The notes under the pieces: generated by a model
The model's input: the letters and a program-made list of their open reading frames with translations, nothing else
Told to the model about the DNA's origin: nothing
The model's database searches: none
Assembly (NCBI GenBank): GCA_046348855.1
Contig: JAXMDK010000012.1
Span: 74,704 to 138,703 of the forward strand
Reading direction: 5' to 3'
Length of the DNA: 64,000 nucleotides
Source: TMP-24 sp046348855
GTDB lineage: Bacteria; Pseudomonadota; Alphaproteobacteria; Rhodobacterales; Rhodobacteraceae
Program-made: the position numbers and the translations under genes
Shown here: positions 24,391 through 32,783 of the stretch, piece by piece
How positions within the stretch are numbered: position 1 is the stretch's first letter
Layout of the letters: every line of letters begins with the position of its first letter

Positions 24391-25656
24391 TCAGTCCAGC
24401 ACCACCAGCGCATGGCGCTTCTTGCCGGCGGTCAGCTTCACCGGCTCGGCCAGGTGGCTCGCGCCCAGCCGCAGGCCGGCGTCGGTCACCGGCTCGTCGT
24501 TCAGCCGTGCCCCGCCTTCCTGGATCAGCCGCTTGGCGTCCTTGCCCGACGCCGCCAACCCGGCGCGCACGAACAGCTGCACGATCCCCAGCCCTTCGGC
24601 CGCCTCGGCCGCCGTGACCTTCAAGGTCGGCAGGTCGTCGCCCACGCCGCCCTTCTCGAACACCTCGCGCGCCGTGGCCTCGGCCGCGGCGGCGGCCTCC
24701 GACCCGTGCAGAAGCGCCGTCACCTCGTTGGCCAGGATGATCTTGGCTTGGTTGATCTCGGACCCGGCCAGCGTCCCCAGCCGGTCGCATTCCGCCACCG
24801 GAATCTCGGTGTAAAGCTTCAGGAACCGGCCGACGTCGGCATCGGTGGTGTTGCGCCAGAACTGCCAGAATTCGTAGGGCGACAGCATTTCGGCGTTCAG
24901 CCACATCGCGCCCGAGGCCGACTTGCCCATCTTGCGCCCGTCCGAGGTGGTCAGCAAAGGCGAGGTCAGCCCATAGATTTCCCGGTCGAGCACCCGCCGC
25001 GTCAGGTCGATCCCGTTGACGATGTTGCCCCACTGGTCGGACCCGCCCATCTGCAGCAGGCAGCCGTAGCGGCGGAACAGCTCCAGGAAGTCGTAGGCCT
25101 GCAGGATCATGTAGTTGAATTCCAGGAACGACAGCGATTGTTCCCGGTCCAGCCGCGACTTGACCGATTCAAACGACAGCATCCGGTTGACGCTGAAATG
25201 CCGGCCGATGTCGCGCAGGAAATCGAGATAGTTCAGGCTGTCCAGCCATTCGGCGTTGTTCAGCATGATCGCGTCGGCTGGCCCGTCGCCATAATTCAGA
25301 TAGCGGGCAAAGACCTGCTTCATCCCGGCGATGTTCTCGTCGATCTTTGCCGGCGTCAGCAGGGGGCGTTCCTCGGCGCGGAAGGACGGATCGCCCACCT
25401 TGGTGGTGCCGCCGCCCATCAGCGTGATCGGCTTGTGGCCGCACTTCTGCAGCCAGCGCAGCATCATGATGTTCAGCAGATGCCCGACATGCAGCGACGC
25501 CGCCGTGGCGTCATACCCGATGTAGGCCGGGACCACCCCCTTGGCCAGAGCCTCGTCCAGCCCTTGATAGTCGGTGCAATCGGCCAGGTAGCCCCGTTCG
25601 ATCATCACGCCAAGGAAGTCGGATTTCGGATGGTAGGTCATCGGCATATCGTCCAT
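24391..25656 (-). CDS. tyrS: Tyrosyl-tRNA synthetase
   Basis: 421 residues, class I synthetase charging tRNA-Tyr. HIGH-type motif in AASLHVGHLLNIMML, tyrosine-site YMILQAYDFLELFRR and GGSDQWGNIVNGIDL, and the KMSKS equivalent GRKMGKSASGAMWL are present. A C-terminal S4 RNA-binding domain (about 355-420) covers AASGKDAKRLIQEGGARLND. Three in-frame ATGs lie within the first six codons (25656, 25647, 25641); none has a strong ribosome site, so the exact start is open by a few residues. Divergent from anmK with only 47 bases between. Confidence 0.96.
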   Translation of the reverse strand: MDDMPMTYHPKSDFLGVMIERGYLADCTDYQGLDEALAKGVVPAYIGYDATAASLHVGHLLNIMMLRWLQKCGHKPITLMGGGTTKVGDPSFRAEERPLLTPAKIDENIAGMKQVFARYLNYGDGPADAIMLNNAEWLDSLNYLDFLRDIGRHFSVNRMLSFESVKSRLDREQSLSFLEFNYMILQAYDFLELFRRYGCLLQMGGSDQWGNIVNGIDLTRRVLDREIYGLTSPLLTTSDGRKMGKSASGAMWLNAEMLSPYEFWQFWRNTTDADVGRFLKLYTEIPVAECDRLGTLAGSEINQAKIILANEVTALLHGSEAAAAAEATAREVFEKGGVGDDLPTLKVTAAEAAEGLGIVQLFVRAGLAASGKDAKRLIQEGGARLNDEPVTDAGLRLGASHLAEPVKLTAGKKRHALVVLD

Positions 25657-25703
25657 TCTGTTCCGGCCAGCGGTATATCGGCGGGAAGGCGGCAGGGGAA
25701 GGG

Positions 25704-26798
25704 ATGTTGAAGGGACGGGTGCTCTGCGCGCTTGGCTGCATGTCGGGCACGTCGCTGGACGGTGTCGACGCGGCGGTGGTCCTGACCGACGGGCGGCGCA
25801 TCGTGGAATTCGGCGAAACCGCCTACCGGCCCTACACCGACAGCGAACGGACGGTGCTGCGCAGGGCGCTCGGGCGCTGGCCGGGCGATCCCGGCGTGGC
25901 CGAGGCGGCCGAGGTGGTCGAACTGGCCCACGCCCGGCTTCTGGCGGCCTTCCGGGGGCCAGAGGTGATCGGCTTTCACGGCCAGACCCTCGCCCACGAC
26001 CCGCAGGGACGGGGCACCCACCAGGCCGGCGACGGCAGCATCCTGGCCGAGGCGTTGGGCCTGCCGGTCGTGTGGGATTTCCGCAGCGCCGACGTGCGGC
26101 TGGGCGGGCAGGGGGCGCCGCTCGCCCCGTTCTTCCATCATGCCTACGCCCGCTTCACCGGGATGACCGAACCCGCGGCCTTCCTCAACCTCGGGGGCGT
26201 CGGCAATGTCACCTGGACCGATCCGGCCATCGAGGCGCCCGAGGCCCCCGGCGCCTGCCTCGCCTTTGACACCGGCCCGGCGAACGCCCCGGTCAACGAC
26301 CTGATGCGCGCCCGGCTGGGCCGGGACCAGGACGAAGGCGGCGCGCTGGCCGGGCAGGGAACCCCAGACACGGCGACGGTCGAACGGTTCCTCGCCCATC
26401 CGTTCTTCCTGAAGATGCCACCGAAGTCGCTGGACCGGAATGCCTTCCACGGGCTTCTCGACATGGTGGCGGGCCACTCCGACGCCGATGCCGCCGCCAC
26501 GCTGACCCTGGCCGCCGCCGCCGCCGTGGCGCGTGGCGCCGAACATTTCCCACGGCCCCCGGCGCGGCTGCTGGTCACCGGCGGCGGACGCCACAACGCA
26601 ACGCTGATGGCGATGCTGGCCGATCTTCTGCCGATGCCGGTTGCGCCGGTCGAAAGCGTCGGCCTGGACGGCGACATGCTGGAGGCACAGGCCTTTGCCT
26701 ATCTGGCGGTCAGGGTCCTGAACGGGCTGCCGACCTCGTGCCCCACGACGACCGGGGTGGCGGCCTGCATCGGCGGCGGCCAGATCAGCCGGCCCTGA
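25704..26798 (+). CDS. anmK: Anhydro-N-acetylmuramic acid kinase
   Basis: 364 residues of the AnmK family in the ASKHA fold. It phosphorylates and opens 1,6-anhydro-MurNAc released in cell-wall turnover, giving MurNAc-6-phosphate for reuse. The phosphate-binding LGCMSGTSLDGVDAA is at the N terminus, DFRSADVRLGGQGAPLAPFFH holds the catalytic Asp region, and LNLGGVGNVTW, FDTGPANAPVND and LLVTGGGRHNATLM complete the ATP site. The ATG follows GGGAAGGG. Divergent from tyrS. No MurQ etherase gene is in the window. Confidence 0.95.
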   Translation: MLKGRVLCALGCMSGTSLDGVDAAVVLTDGRRIVEFGETAYRPYTDSERTVLRRALGRWPGDPGVAEAAEVVELAHARLLAAFRGPEVIGFHGQTLAHDPQGRGTHQAGDGSILAEALGLPVVWDFRSADVRLGGQGAPLAPFFHHAYARFTGMTEPAAFLNLGGVGNVTWTDPAIEAPEAPGACLAFDTGPANAPVNDLMRARLGRDQDEGGALAGQGTPDTATVERFLAHPFFLKMPPKSLDRNAFHGLLDMVAGHSDADAAATLTLAAAAAVARGAEHFPRPPARLLVTGGGRHNATLMAMLADLLPMPVAPVESVGLDGDMLEAQAFAYLAVRVLNGLPTSCPTTTGVAACIGGGQISRP

Positions 26799-26814
26799 AC
26801 CAGTTGCCCGCCAG

Positions 26815-27741
26815 CTACCGACCCGCCGCGCGTGTCCGCCGCAGCATCGAGGTGGAATAGATCACCAGCGCCACCCAGATCAGCGGAAAGGCGATCTTCT
26901 CCGCCCGGCCGAACGGCTCGCCGAAAATGAACACCGCGGTCAGGAAGATCATGGTCGGCGCGATGTATTGCATGATGCCGATGGTCGACAGCCGCAGCAG
27001 CTTGGCGCCGTTGGCATAGATCATCAGCGGCAGCGCCGTGACCAGCCCGCAGCCCGTCAGCAACAAAGTATCGCGCGTCGACCCGGTGAAAAAGGCACTT
27101 TGCCCATGCGCGACCTGCCAGGCCACCCAGCCAAGCGCCGCCGGCAAAAGCAGGATCACCTCCAGCGTGAAGCCCTGGTTGGGGCCGATCGGCAGGGACT
27201 TCTTGAAATAGGCGTAGATGCCCCAGGTCAGCGTCAGGCTCAGCCCGATGACCGGCAGGCGGCCGGCATCCCAGGTCATGACCCCCACCGCCACCGTCAC
27301 CAGCGCGATGGCCAGTTTCTGCACGCCGCTCAGCCGTTCGCCCAGCAGAACCGAACCAAGAAGCACACTGAACAGCGGGTTGATGTAATAGCCAAAGGCC
27401 GCGTCAAGCGCATGCCCGTTCTGGATCGACCAGACATAGATGCCCCAGTTGATCGAGATCAGCGCCGCGGTCAGCGCCGCCATGCCCAGCATGCGCGGGT
27501 TGCGCAGCGCGGCCTTCAGGTCGTCGGTCCGCCCCAACCACCACAGGATCGCCAGCGCCACCGGCACCGACCAGATGACCCGATGGGCCAGCACCTCGAT
27601 CGTGTCGATGTTGGACAGGGCCTTCATGTAAAGCGGCAGGAAGCCCCACATGAAGTAGGCGGACAACGCGAACAGGAAGCCGCGCAGGCTGTCCTCGTTC
27701 TTCAGAGGCGCGGTGGCGGTGATCGGGGCGCTGTCGGACAT
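26815..27741 (-). CDS. rarD: EamA-family transporter RarD
   Basis: 308 residues with about ten hydrophobic helices of the drug/metabolite transporter superfamily. The N-terminal GFLFALSAYFMWGFLPLYMKAL and EVLAHRVIWSVPVALAI are diagnostic of RarD (chloramphenicol-sensitive protein family), as is NWGIYVWSIQNGHALDAAFGYYINPL. The substrate is not known for most members. The start at 27741 (MSDSAPITAT) is favoured over 27768 because family members start just before the first helix. It follows the eno-side membrane gene by 80 bases on the same strand. Confidence 0.9.
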   Translation of the reverse strand: MSDSAPITATAPLKNEDSLRGFLFALSAYFMWGFLPLYMKALSNIDTIEVLAHRVIWSVPVALAILWWLGRTDDLKAALRNPRMLGMAALTAALISINWGIYVWSIQNGHALDAAFGYYINPLFSVLLGSVLLGERLSGVQKLAIALVTVAVGVMTWDAGRLPVIGLSLTLTWGIYAYFKKSLPIGPNQGFTLEVILLLPAALGWVAWQVAHGQSAFFTGSTRDTLLLTGCGLVTALPLMIYANGAKLLRLSTIGIMQYIAPTMIFLTAVFIFGEPFGRAEKIAFPLIWVALVIYSTSMLRRTRAAGR

Positions 27742-27821
27742 GATGGCGCTTGCTAGACCCTGCGGCAAGCGGGCGCCATCGCAAAGTTGTGTGGGTTACA
27801 TTCTGTCGCAGCGCCGGGGGC

Positions 27822-28229
27822 CTATTTGTCGTCCGGCTTGCCGCTTTCCAGCGTCTCCAGATGGAAGATCGCCAGCATCCGGTGGAGGAAAGGATAAAGG
27901 ATGATCGCGGCAAAGCCCGGATAGACGGCGCCGCTGAACACCGCATAGGCGCTGGCGAAGATCTTGGCGGTGTCGTCCGGCATCCGGTCGACGGGGCCCA
28001 TCCCGGTCAGGATCATGCTGGCGTTCAGCAGGCTGTCGACCCAGGGCAGGCCGACGAACAGATGATAGCCCGCCGTCCCGATCCCCAGCGATACGAACAG
28101 GAAGCCGAAGGCAAAGGCGGCAAAGCGCAGCGCCCGCAAGACGAAGGCCTTGCGGTTGCGGGGAACCGAGGCGGGGGTGAGGCCCGTCCGGCCCACCGCA
28201 CCCCGGCGGTTGCGTGCCGGTCCCGCCAT
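27822..28229 (-). CDS. Small membrane protein downstream of eno
   Basis: 135 residues, function unknown. A basic N terminus (RRGAVGRTGLTPASVPRNRKAF) leads to a membrane helix (about 33-58, FAAFAFGFLFVSLGIGTAGY), a loop containing LPWVDSLLNASMILTGMGPV, a possible short helix, and a second helix (about 96-118, YPGFAAIILYPFLHRMLAIF). The layout with a semi-hydrophobic loop between two helices recalls two-helix channel proteins, but no selectivity filter motif is visible. It starts three bases after the eno stop, so the two are co-translated. Confidence 0.75.
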   Translation of the reverse strand: MAGPARNRRGAVGRTGLTPASVPRNRKAFVLRALRFAAFAFGFLFVSLGIGTAGYHLFVGLPWVDSLLNASMILTGMGPVDRMPDDTAKIFASAYAVFSGAVYPGFAAIILYPFLHRMLAIFHLETLESGKPDDK

Positions 28230-28232
28230 CGC

Positions 28233-29510
28233 TTATCCGCGCAGGATCGACCGGCCGGCATATTCGGCCGTCTCGCCCAGCATTTCCTCGATGCGGATCA
28301 GCTGGTTGTACTTGGCCAGCCGGTCCGACCGCGCCAGCGACCCTGTCTTGATCTGGCCGCAGTTGGTGGCGACCGCGAGGTCGGCGATGGTGGCGTCCTC
28401 GGTCTCGCCCGAACGGTGCGACATGACGCTGGTATAGCGCGCCCGGTCGGCCATCCGCACCGCGTCCAGCGTCTCGGTCAGGGTGCCGATCTGGTTGACC
28501 TTGACCAGCAGCGAATTGGCACAGCCCCTGGCGATGCCGTCGGCAAGCCGGACCGGGTTGGTGACGAACAGGTCGTCGCCCACCAGCTGGCACTTCAACC
28601 CGAGCACGTCGGTCAGGTGTTTCCAGCCCGCCCAGTCGTCCTCGGCGCAGCCGTCCTCGATCGAGATGATCGGATAATCCTTCACCAGCGCCGCCAGATA
28701 GGCCACGTTTTCTTCCGGGCTCAGCGTCTTGCCTTCGCCGGACAGGACATACTTGCCGCCCTTGAAATATTCGGTCGAGGCGCAGTCGAGCGCCAGGTGG
28801 ATGTCGTCGCCCGGCTTGTAGCCGGCCTTTTCGATGGCCTTCAGGATGAAATCGAGTGCCGCCCGCGTCGAGGACAGGTTCGGGGCAAAGCCGCCCTCGT
28901 CGCCGATGCCGGTAGCCAGGCCCGCCGCCGACAGTTCCTTCTTCAGCGTGTGAAAGACTTCCGACCCCATGCGCACCGCCTCGCGGATGTTCGCGGCGGC
29001 GACCGGCATGATCATGAATTCCTGGATGTCGATCGGGTTGTCGGCATGTTCGCCGCCGTTGATGATGTTCATCATCGGCACCGGCAGCACGCGGGCGTTG
29101 GTGCCGCCGACATAGCGGAACAGCGGCTGGGTGGTGAAGTCGGCCGCGGCCTTGGCCACCGCCAGCGACACGCCCAGGATGGCGTTCGCGCCCAGGCGGC
29201 CCTTGTTGGCGGTGCCGTCCAGTTCGATCATCAGCCGGTCGATCGCCACCTGTTCGGTCGCATCCTCGCCCACCAGGTTTTCGGCGATCTCGCCATTGAC
29301 GGCCGCGACCGCCTCGAGCACGCCCTTGCCCATGTAGCGCTTCTTGTCGCCGTCGCGCTTTTCGACTGCCTCGTGCGCCCCGGTCGACGCGCCCGACGGC
29401 ACCGCGGCGCGGCCCATGGTGCCATCCTCAAGGATCACGTCCACCTCGACCGTGGGATTGCCGCGGCTGTCGAGGATTTCGCGGGCGTGGATGTCGATGA
29501 TCGTGCTCAT
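28233..29510 (-). CDS. eno: Enolase
   Basis: 425 residues; converts 2-phosphoglycerate to phosphoenolpyruvate. Family features: IHAREILDSRGNPTVEVDV at the N terminus, SGASTGAHEAVE loop, metal-binding Asp/Glu in LALDCASTEYF and ISIEDGCAEDDW, catalytic Lys in LVKVNQIGTLTET and MSHRSGETEDATIADLAV. Preceded on the same strand by fur and an EamA transporter and followed by the small membrane gene; the 40-base gap upstream may still allow read-through. Confidence 0.97.
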   Translation of the reverse strand: MSTIIDIHAREILDSRGNPTVEVDVILEDGTMGRAAVPSGASTGAHEAVEKRDGDKKRYMGKGVLEAVAAVNGEIAENLVGEDATEQVAIDRLMIELDGTANKGRLGANAILGVSLAVAKAAADFTTQPLFRYVGGTNARVLPVPMMNIINGGEHADNPIDIQEFMIMPVAAANIREAVRMGSEVFHTLKKELSAAGLATGIGDEGGFAPNLSSTRAALDFILKAIEKAGYKPGDDIHLALDCASTEYFKGGKYVLSGEGKTLSPEENVAYLAALVKDYPIISIEDGCAEDDWAGWKHLTDVLGLKCQLVGDDLFVTNPVRLADGIARGCANSLLVKVNQIGTLTETLDAVRMADRARYTSVMSHRSGETEDATIADLAVATNCGQIKTGSLARSDRLAKYNQLIRIEEMLGETAEYAGRSILRG

Positions 29511-29550
29511 GTGGCCTCCGGCGATGGCGGGTTGCAGCTGTCAGGGCCTC

Positions 29551-30444
29551 TTAACCTGCCGGCGCCTTCATGGAAAGGGATCGTGCGCCGGCGCGCTCGC
29601 GGGCAAAGGAATAGAGGCCGGACAGTATGATGACGGCTGCGCCGCACAGAGCCAGAAGGTTCGGCCATTCGTCGAAGACCAGGATGCCGATGATCGTCGC
29701 GAAGACCAGCCGGGCATAGCGGAAGGGCGCCACCACCGCGACCTCGCCGGTGCGGGCGGCGGCGACCACCGCCCAGTAGCCGGCGCTGCCGAAAAGGATC
29801 GCGCCCCCCAGCGCGGCGGCCTCGGGCGCGCTCGGCACCGCGACCCGCCCGTCGACCGCCATCGTCAGCGCCCCCAGCAGCGCCACCGCCGCCAGCCCCC
29901 AGGCCGACACCAGCGCCGTCGATACCGATTGCGGCACTGCCCGCGTCGTCAGGTCGCGCAGCCCCACCCCAGCGACCGCCACCAGCACCCACAGGGCCTC
30001 GGGGCGGAAGCCGTCGGTGCCCGGCTGGATGACCATGAGGACGCCCGAAAACCCGACCAGGATCGCGCTCCATCGCCGCCAGCCGACCGGCGCTCCCATG
30101 AACAGCGCCGCCCCCATGGTCACCACCAGCGGCAGCGCCTGCAAGACCGCCGACACGGTGGCCAGCGGCGCGGTGGCCAGCGCGGTGATATAGGCCAGCG
30201 ATCCTGCCATCTCGCCCAGGTTGCGCAGCACGACCGGCCGCCGCCACAGGCCGGCGCTCCAGAACCTTTGGCCCTCGCGGCGGGCCAGCGCCGCGAATAT
30301 CATCCCGCCCGCCGCGCCGGAGACCAGCAGGATCTCGCCGGCCGGCAGCCGCGCCGCCGCCCATTTCAGGAACATGTCCTCGATGGCGAACAGCGCCATC
30401 GCCGCCAGCATCAGCGCCAGCCCACGCAGATTGTCGGATGCCAT
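29551..30444 (-). CDS. EamA / DMT-family transporter
   Basis: 297 residues with about ten transmembrane helices in two EamA halves (LRGLALMLAAMALFAIEDMFLKW opens the first; LWVLVAVAGVGLRDLTTRAV opens the second). It is a drug/metabolite transporter superfamily exporter with unknown substrate; the acidic pair in AIEDMFLK and the RDLTTR segment are typical of the S-adenosylmethionine-uptake/YdcZ-like group in alphaproteobacteria. It starts six bases after the fur stop codon, so the two are almost certainly one operon; it is also distinct from RarD encoded 2 kb downstream. Confidence 0.88.
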   Translation of the reverse strand: MASDNLRGLALMLAAMALFAIEDMFLKWAAARLPAGEILLVSGAAGGMIFAALARREGQRFWSAGLWRRPVVLRNLGEMAGSLAYITALATAPLATVSAVLQALPLVVTMGAALFMGAPVGWRRWSAILVGFSGVLMVIQPGTDGFRPEALWVLVAVAGVGLRDLTTRAVPQSVSTALVSAWGLAAVALLGALTMAVDGRVAVPSAPEAAALGGAILFGSAGYWAVVAAARTGEVAVVAPFRYARLVFATIIGILVFDEWPNLLALCGAAVIILSGLYSFARERAGARSLSMKAPAG

Positions 30445-30450
30445 GCTGCC

Positions 30451-30864
30451 TCAGCTTTTCTTCAAGGGGACGGCCAGCAGTTCCAGCCGGTGGCCGATCA
30501 GCCGGTATCCCAGCCGTTCGGCGATCCGCTCCTGCAACGCCTCGATCTCGGGGTCGACGAATTCGATCACCTGCCCGGTGCTGACGTCGATCAGGTGGTC
30601 GTGATGGGCGCGCTCGGCATCCTCGTAGCGGGCCCGCCCGTCACCGAATTCCAGCTTGTCGAGAATGCCGGCCTCGTCGAACAGCTTCAGCGTCCGATAG
30701 ACGGTCGCCAGCGAGATGCGCGGATCGACCGCGCAGGCGCGGCCGTAAAGAACCTCGGCGTCCGGGTGGTCAGCCGAAGCCTGCAGGACCAGCGCGATGG
30801 TCCGCCGCTGCCCCGTCATGCGCAGGCCCTTGGCCTCGCACCGCTCGATGATCGACAGGGCCAT
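30451..30864 (-). CDS. Fur-family metal regulator (Fur/Mur type)
   Basis: 137 residues. Winged helix DNA-binding domain with the recognition region SLATVYRTLKLFDEAGI (about 52-68), then the metal-binding hinge YEDAERAHHDHLIDVSTGQVIEF and a dimerisation domain (FVDPEIEALQERIAERLGYRL). The HHDH motif is the Fur regulatory metal site. The CxxC zinc pairs of many Fur proteins are absent, as in alphaproteobacterial Fur/Mur. Irr is less likely because there is no haem-regulatory Cys-Pro and the His cluster is short. In Rhodobacteraceae such proteins respond to manganese or iron. First gene of the run leading to eno. Confidence 0.88.
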   Translation of the reverse strand: MALSIIERCEAKGLRMTGQRRTIALVLQASADHPDAEVLYGRACAVDPRISLATVYRTLKLFDEAGILDKLEFGDGRARYEDAERAHHDHLIDVSTGQVIEFVDPEIEALQERIAERLGYRLIGHRLELLAVPLKKS

Positions 30865-31099
30865 GCTGCTTCGGTTCCTCCTGCCCCGTGATTAGAGGAA
30901 TTGCGCCAGCGAGGAAAGACGTACAGGCCAGGGGCATGACCGAGGCCTAGGCCGGGGCAGGGCGAAATCCCCCGGCGCCGGTGCCATTTCCGCGACCCGG
31001 AGGCGGGCGAAGATTTTAACCCGCCCGGCGCTTGACGGCGCTGCCGGACCTGCCTATTACGCATCCCACGCTCGGGCGGCGATCCGGGCGGGTGGACAT

Positions 31100-31176
31100 G
31101 CGGTTGTAGCTCAGTCGGTTAGAGTACCGGCCTGTCACGCCGGGGGTCGCGGGTTCGAGCCCCGTCAACCGCGCCA
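31100..31176 (+). tRNA. tRNA-Asp(GTC), first copy
   Basis: 77 bases including encoded CCA. Acceptor GCGGTTG pairs with CAACCGC, the anticodon loop CTGTCAC reads GTC (Asp), and the T loop is GGGTTCGAGCCCC. The sequence is identical to the copy at 31207. Confidence 0.97.
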
Positions 31177-31206
31177 CCCACCCGGATCGCCCGAGAGCTG
31201 ACCAGC

Positions 31207-31283
31207 GCGGTTGTAGCTCAGTCGGTTAGAGTACCGGCCTGTCACGCCGGGGGTCGCGGGTTCGAGCCCCGTCAACCGCGCCA
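31207..31283 (+). tRNA. tRNA-Asp(GTC), second copy
   Basis: 77 bases with encoded CCA, identical base for base to the first copy and 30 bases downstream of it, so both are probably processed from a single transcript. Anticodon GTC. Confidence 0.97.
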
Positions 31284-31405
31284 CTTTCCTTCAGCCGATC
31301 AACGGGCCCTGTGCCGAAGGGCAGCGGCTGCGCGTGGACCGTTTTGCCCCGCTATTCGCCGGCCGCCGGTCGCGAACGCGGCTTCTGGTCGGGGTGACAT
31401 GGTGC

Positions 31406-31735
31406 CTACCAGCAAAGCTTGCTGAACTGGTCATAGGGGGCACAGGTGACAGGCTCGATGAAGCGCACCGCGATGGCGATGATGAGCCAGACCGCCATCC
31501 AGACCGCAGCGAGTCCCCGCCGAGGCAGGAGAACGCCAAGAATGGCGATGCCCATGCAGGTGAAGCTCAGCGCCAGCCATTGCGCCGCATGCCCGACGAG
31601 GATCGAGACCGGCGGCCGCGAGGCAATGTGCCCGGAGGATTTCCACCGGCCAAGCCAGGAAACGACAGGCCCGAGAGCCAGGAAGCCCGCCCCGACGAGG
31701 GCAATCGGCAGTCTGCGCTTGAGGTCGGGGTTCAC
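31406..31735 (-). CDS. Hypothetical small membrane protein
   Basis: 109 residues starting at GTG 31735, which has GGAG 7 bases upstream. Three hydrophobic segments are visible: LPIALVGAGFLALGPVVSWLG, AAQWLALSFTCMGIAILGVLL and GLAAVWMAVWLIIAIAVRFI, with a short tail CAPYDQFSKLCW. No family was recognised. The open frame extends upstream to 32023 but that part lacks any protein-like pattern and covers the GNAT gene on the same strand in another frame, so the shorter call is preferred. Confidence 0.6.
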   Translation of the reverse strand: MNPDLKRRLPIALVGAGFLALGPVVSWLGRWKSSGHIASRPPVSILVGHAAQWLALSFTCMGIAILGVLLPRRGLAAVWMAVWLIIAIAVRFIEPVTCAPYDQFSKLCW

Positions 31736-31797
31736 GTCATGTCTCCGCGCGGGCAGGCGGGCCCGAGATGGGCGGTCGTGACCTGTCCGACGATAGG

Positions 31798-32247
31798 CTA
31801 GAGGCGGATTCTGTAACGGACATGACCATCCGACGGCGTGAAGGTGTCGTAGAGCGCGCGCGCCGCCTGATTGTCGGCCTCGGTGTTCCACCACAGCCGA
31901 TGCCAGCCACGCGCGCGGGCCAGCCCGATCAGATCCTCGACCAGCGCCCGGCCCACGCCCATGCCGCGCGCCGCCGGATCGACGTAAAGATCCTCGAGAT
32001 AGCAGTCGTCGCCCATGACCCAAGTGGAGGGATGATTCTGGTAAATTGCGAATCCCACGGCGCGTTCACCGCGAATCGCCAGACGGCATGACAGGGGCGA
32101 TGATGCCGACATCAGCCGTGCCCAGGTGAAGTCCTCCACCTCGGCCGAACGCGGCTGAAGATAGTAATCCAGAAATCCCCGCCAGAGGCTGCGCCATTCT
32201 GCCTCATCCCCCGGAAGGGCATCCCTGATAAGCGGATTGTTGCTCAT
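31798..32247 (-). CDS. GNAT-family N-acetyltransferase
   Basis: 149 residues. Acetyl-CoA binding motif A is seen in CYLEDLYVDPAARGMGVGRALVEDLIGLAR (about 88-117), with the core Arg/Gln-x-x-Gly-x-Gly replaced by RGMGVG, and motif B in WWNTEADNQAARALYDTF. The substrate is not predictable; many close relatives are small-molecule or amino-acid acetyltransferases with the conserved LWRGFLDYY opening. It lies divergent from the DUF1344 gene, with 219 bases between, and starts about 60 bases upstream of the small membrane gene on the same strand. Confidence 0.9.
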   Translation of the reverse strand: MSNNPLIRDALPGDEAEWRSLWRGFLDYYLQPRSAEVEDFTWARLMSASSPLSCRLAIRGERAVGFAIYQNHPSTWVMGDDCYLEDLYVDPAARGMGVGRALVEDLIGLARARGWHRLWWNTEADNQAARALYDTFTPSDGHVRYRIRL

Positions 32248-32466
32248 TTCACATGCAATTTCAAATAGTTACATTTCATTCCTATCACCGCCGGTCACGC
32301 CCGATCACAGGCTGGTGGCCCCCCCTTTCGCCGGATTCGGGAATGGCACAACGTCACGAGGCGACCGGGGCAAGCCGGGTGGGATCACAGGCGATCCGCC
32401 GACAGACAGGCCCTGACGGTCGCACAGTTCTCGGCCTCCGCGCGGGGCCAAACCGGAGTAACGCAG

Positions 32467-32724
32467 ATGCGTTCCTATGTCCTTCCCTTCGCTCTGATCC
32501 TGTCGGTTGGTGCTGCCGGCGCAGCGATGGCCTCGACCACGTCGACCGGCGTCGTCAAGTCCGTCGACCTGAAGACCCACACCCTGACGCTGGCCGACGG
32601 CACCAGCTACATGCTGCCCCACAAGTTCAAGGACCCGGGCCTGAAGGCGGGCGAAAAGGTCACGATCCTGTGGGACAAGAAAGGCAAGAACCACGAGGCG
32701 TCGAAAGTTACCATCGACAAGTGA
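32467..32724 (+). CDS. DUF1344 secreted small protein
   Basis: 85 residues with a signal peptide (LPFALILSVGAAGAAMA, cleavage expected near residue 22) and a small beta-barrel domain in STGVVKSVDLKTHTLTLADG and YMLPHKFKDPGLKAGEKVTI. DUF1344 proteins are common in alphaproteobacteria and have no established role; the fold recalls a single OB-like strand set. A strong intrinsic terminator follows the stop codon. No operon partner. Confidence 0.85.
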   Translation: MRSYVLPFALILSVGAAGAAMASTTSTGVVKSVDLKTHTLTLADGTSYMLPHKFKDPGLKAGEKVTILWDKKGKNHEASKVTIDK

Positions 32725-32746
32725 TCGTTGACGAGTGCGCAGGTTG

Positions 32747-32777
32747 CGCGGGGGGCCTTCGGGCTCCCCGCGTCTTT
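32747..32777. terminator. Terminator between DUF1344 and M20 peptidase genes
   Basis: An 11-pair hairpin with a TTCG tetraloop: CGCGGGGGGCC (32747-32757) and GGCTCCCCGCG (32762-32772), one wobble pair, followed by TCTTTG on the plus strand. It lies between convergent stop codons. Confidence 0.9.
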
Positions 32778-32783
32778 GTGCGT

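Noticed and set aside
27750..29630. 626-residue open frame on the plus strand opposite eno
   Set aside because: It is antisense to eno, the small membrane gene and part of the DMT transporter region, with composition rich in Arg, Gly, Asp and His expected from the complementary frame of GC-rich genes. No domain pattern.
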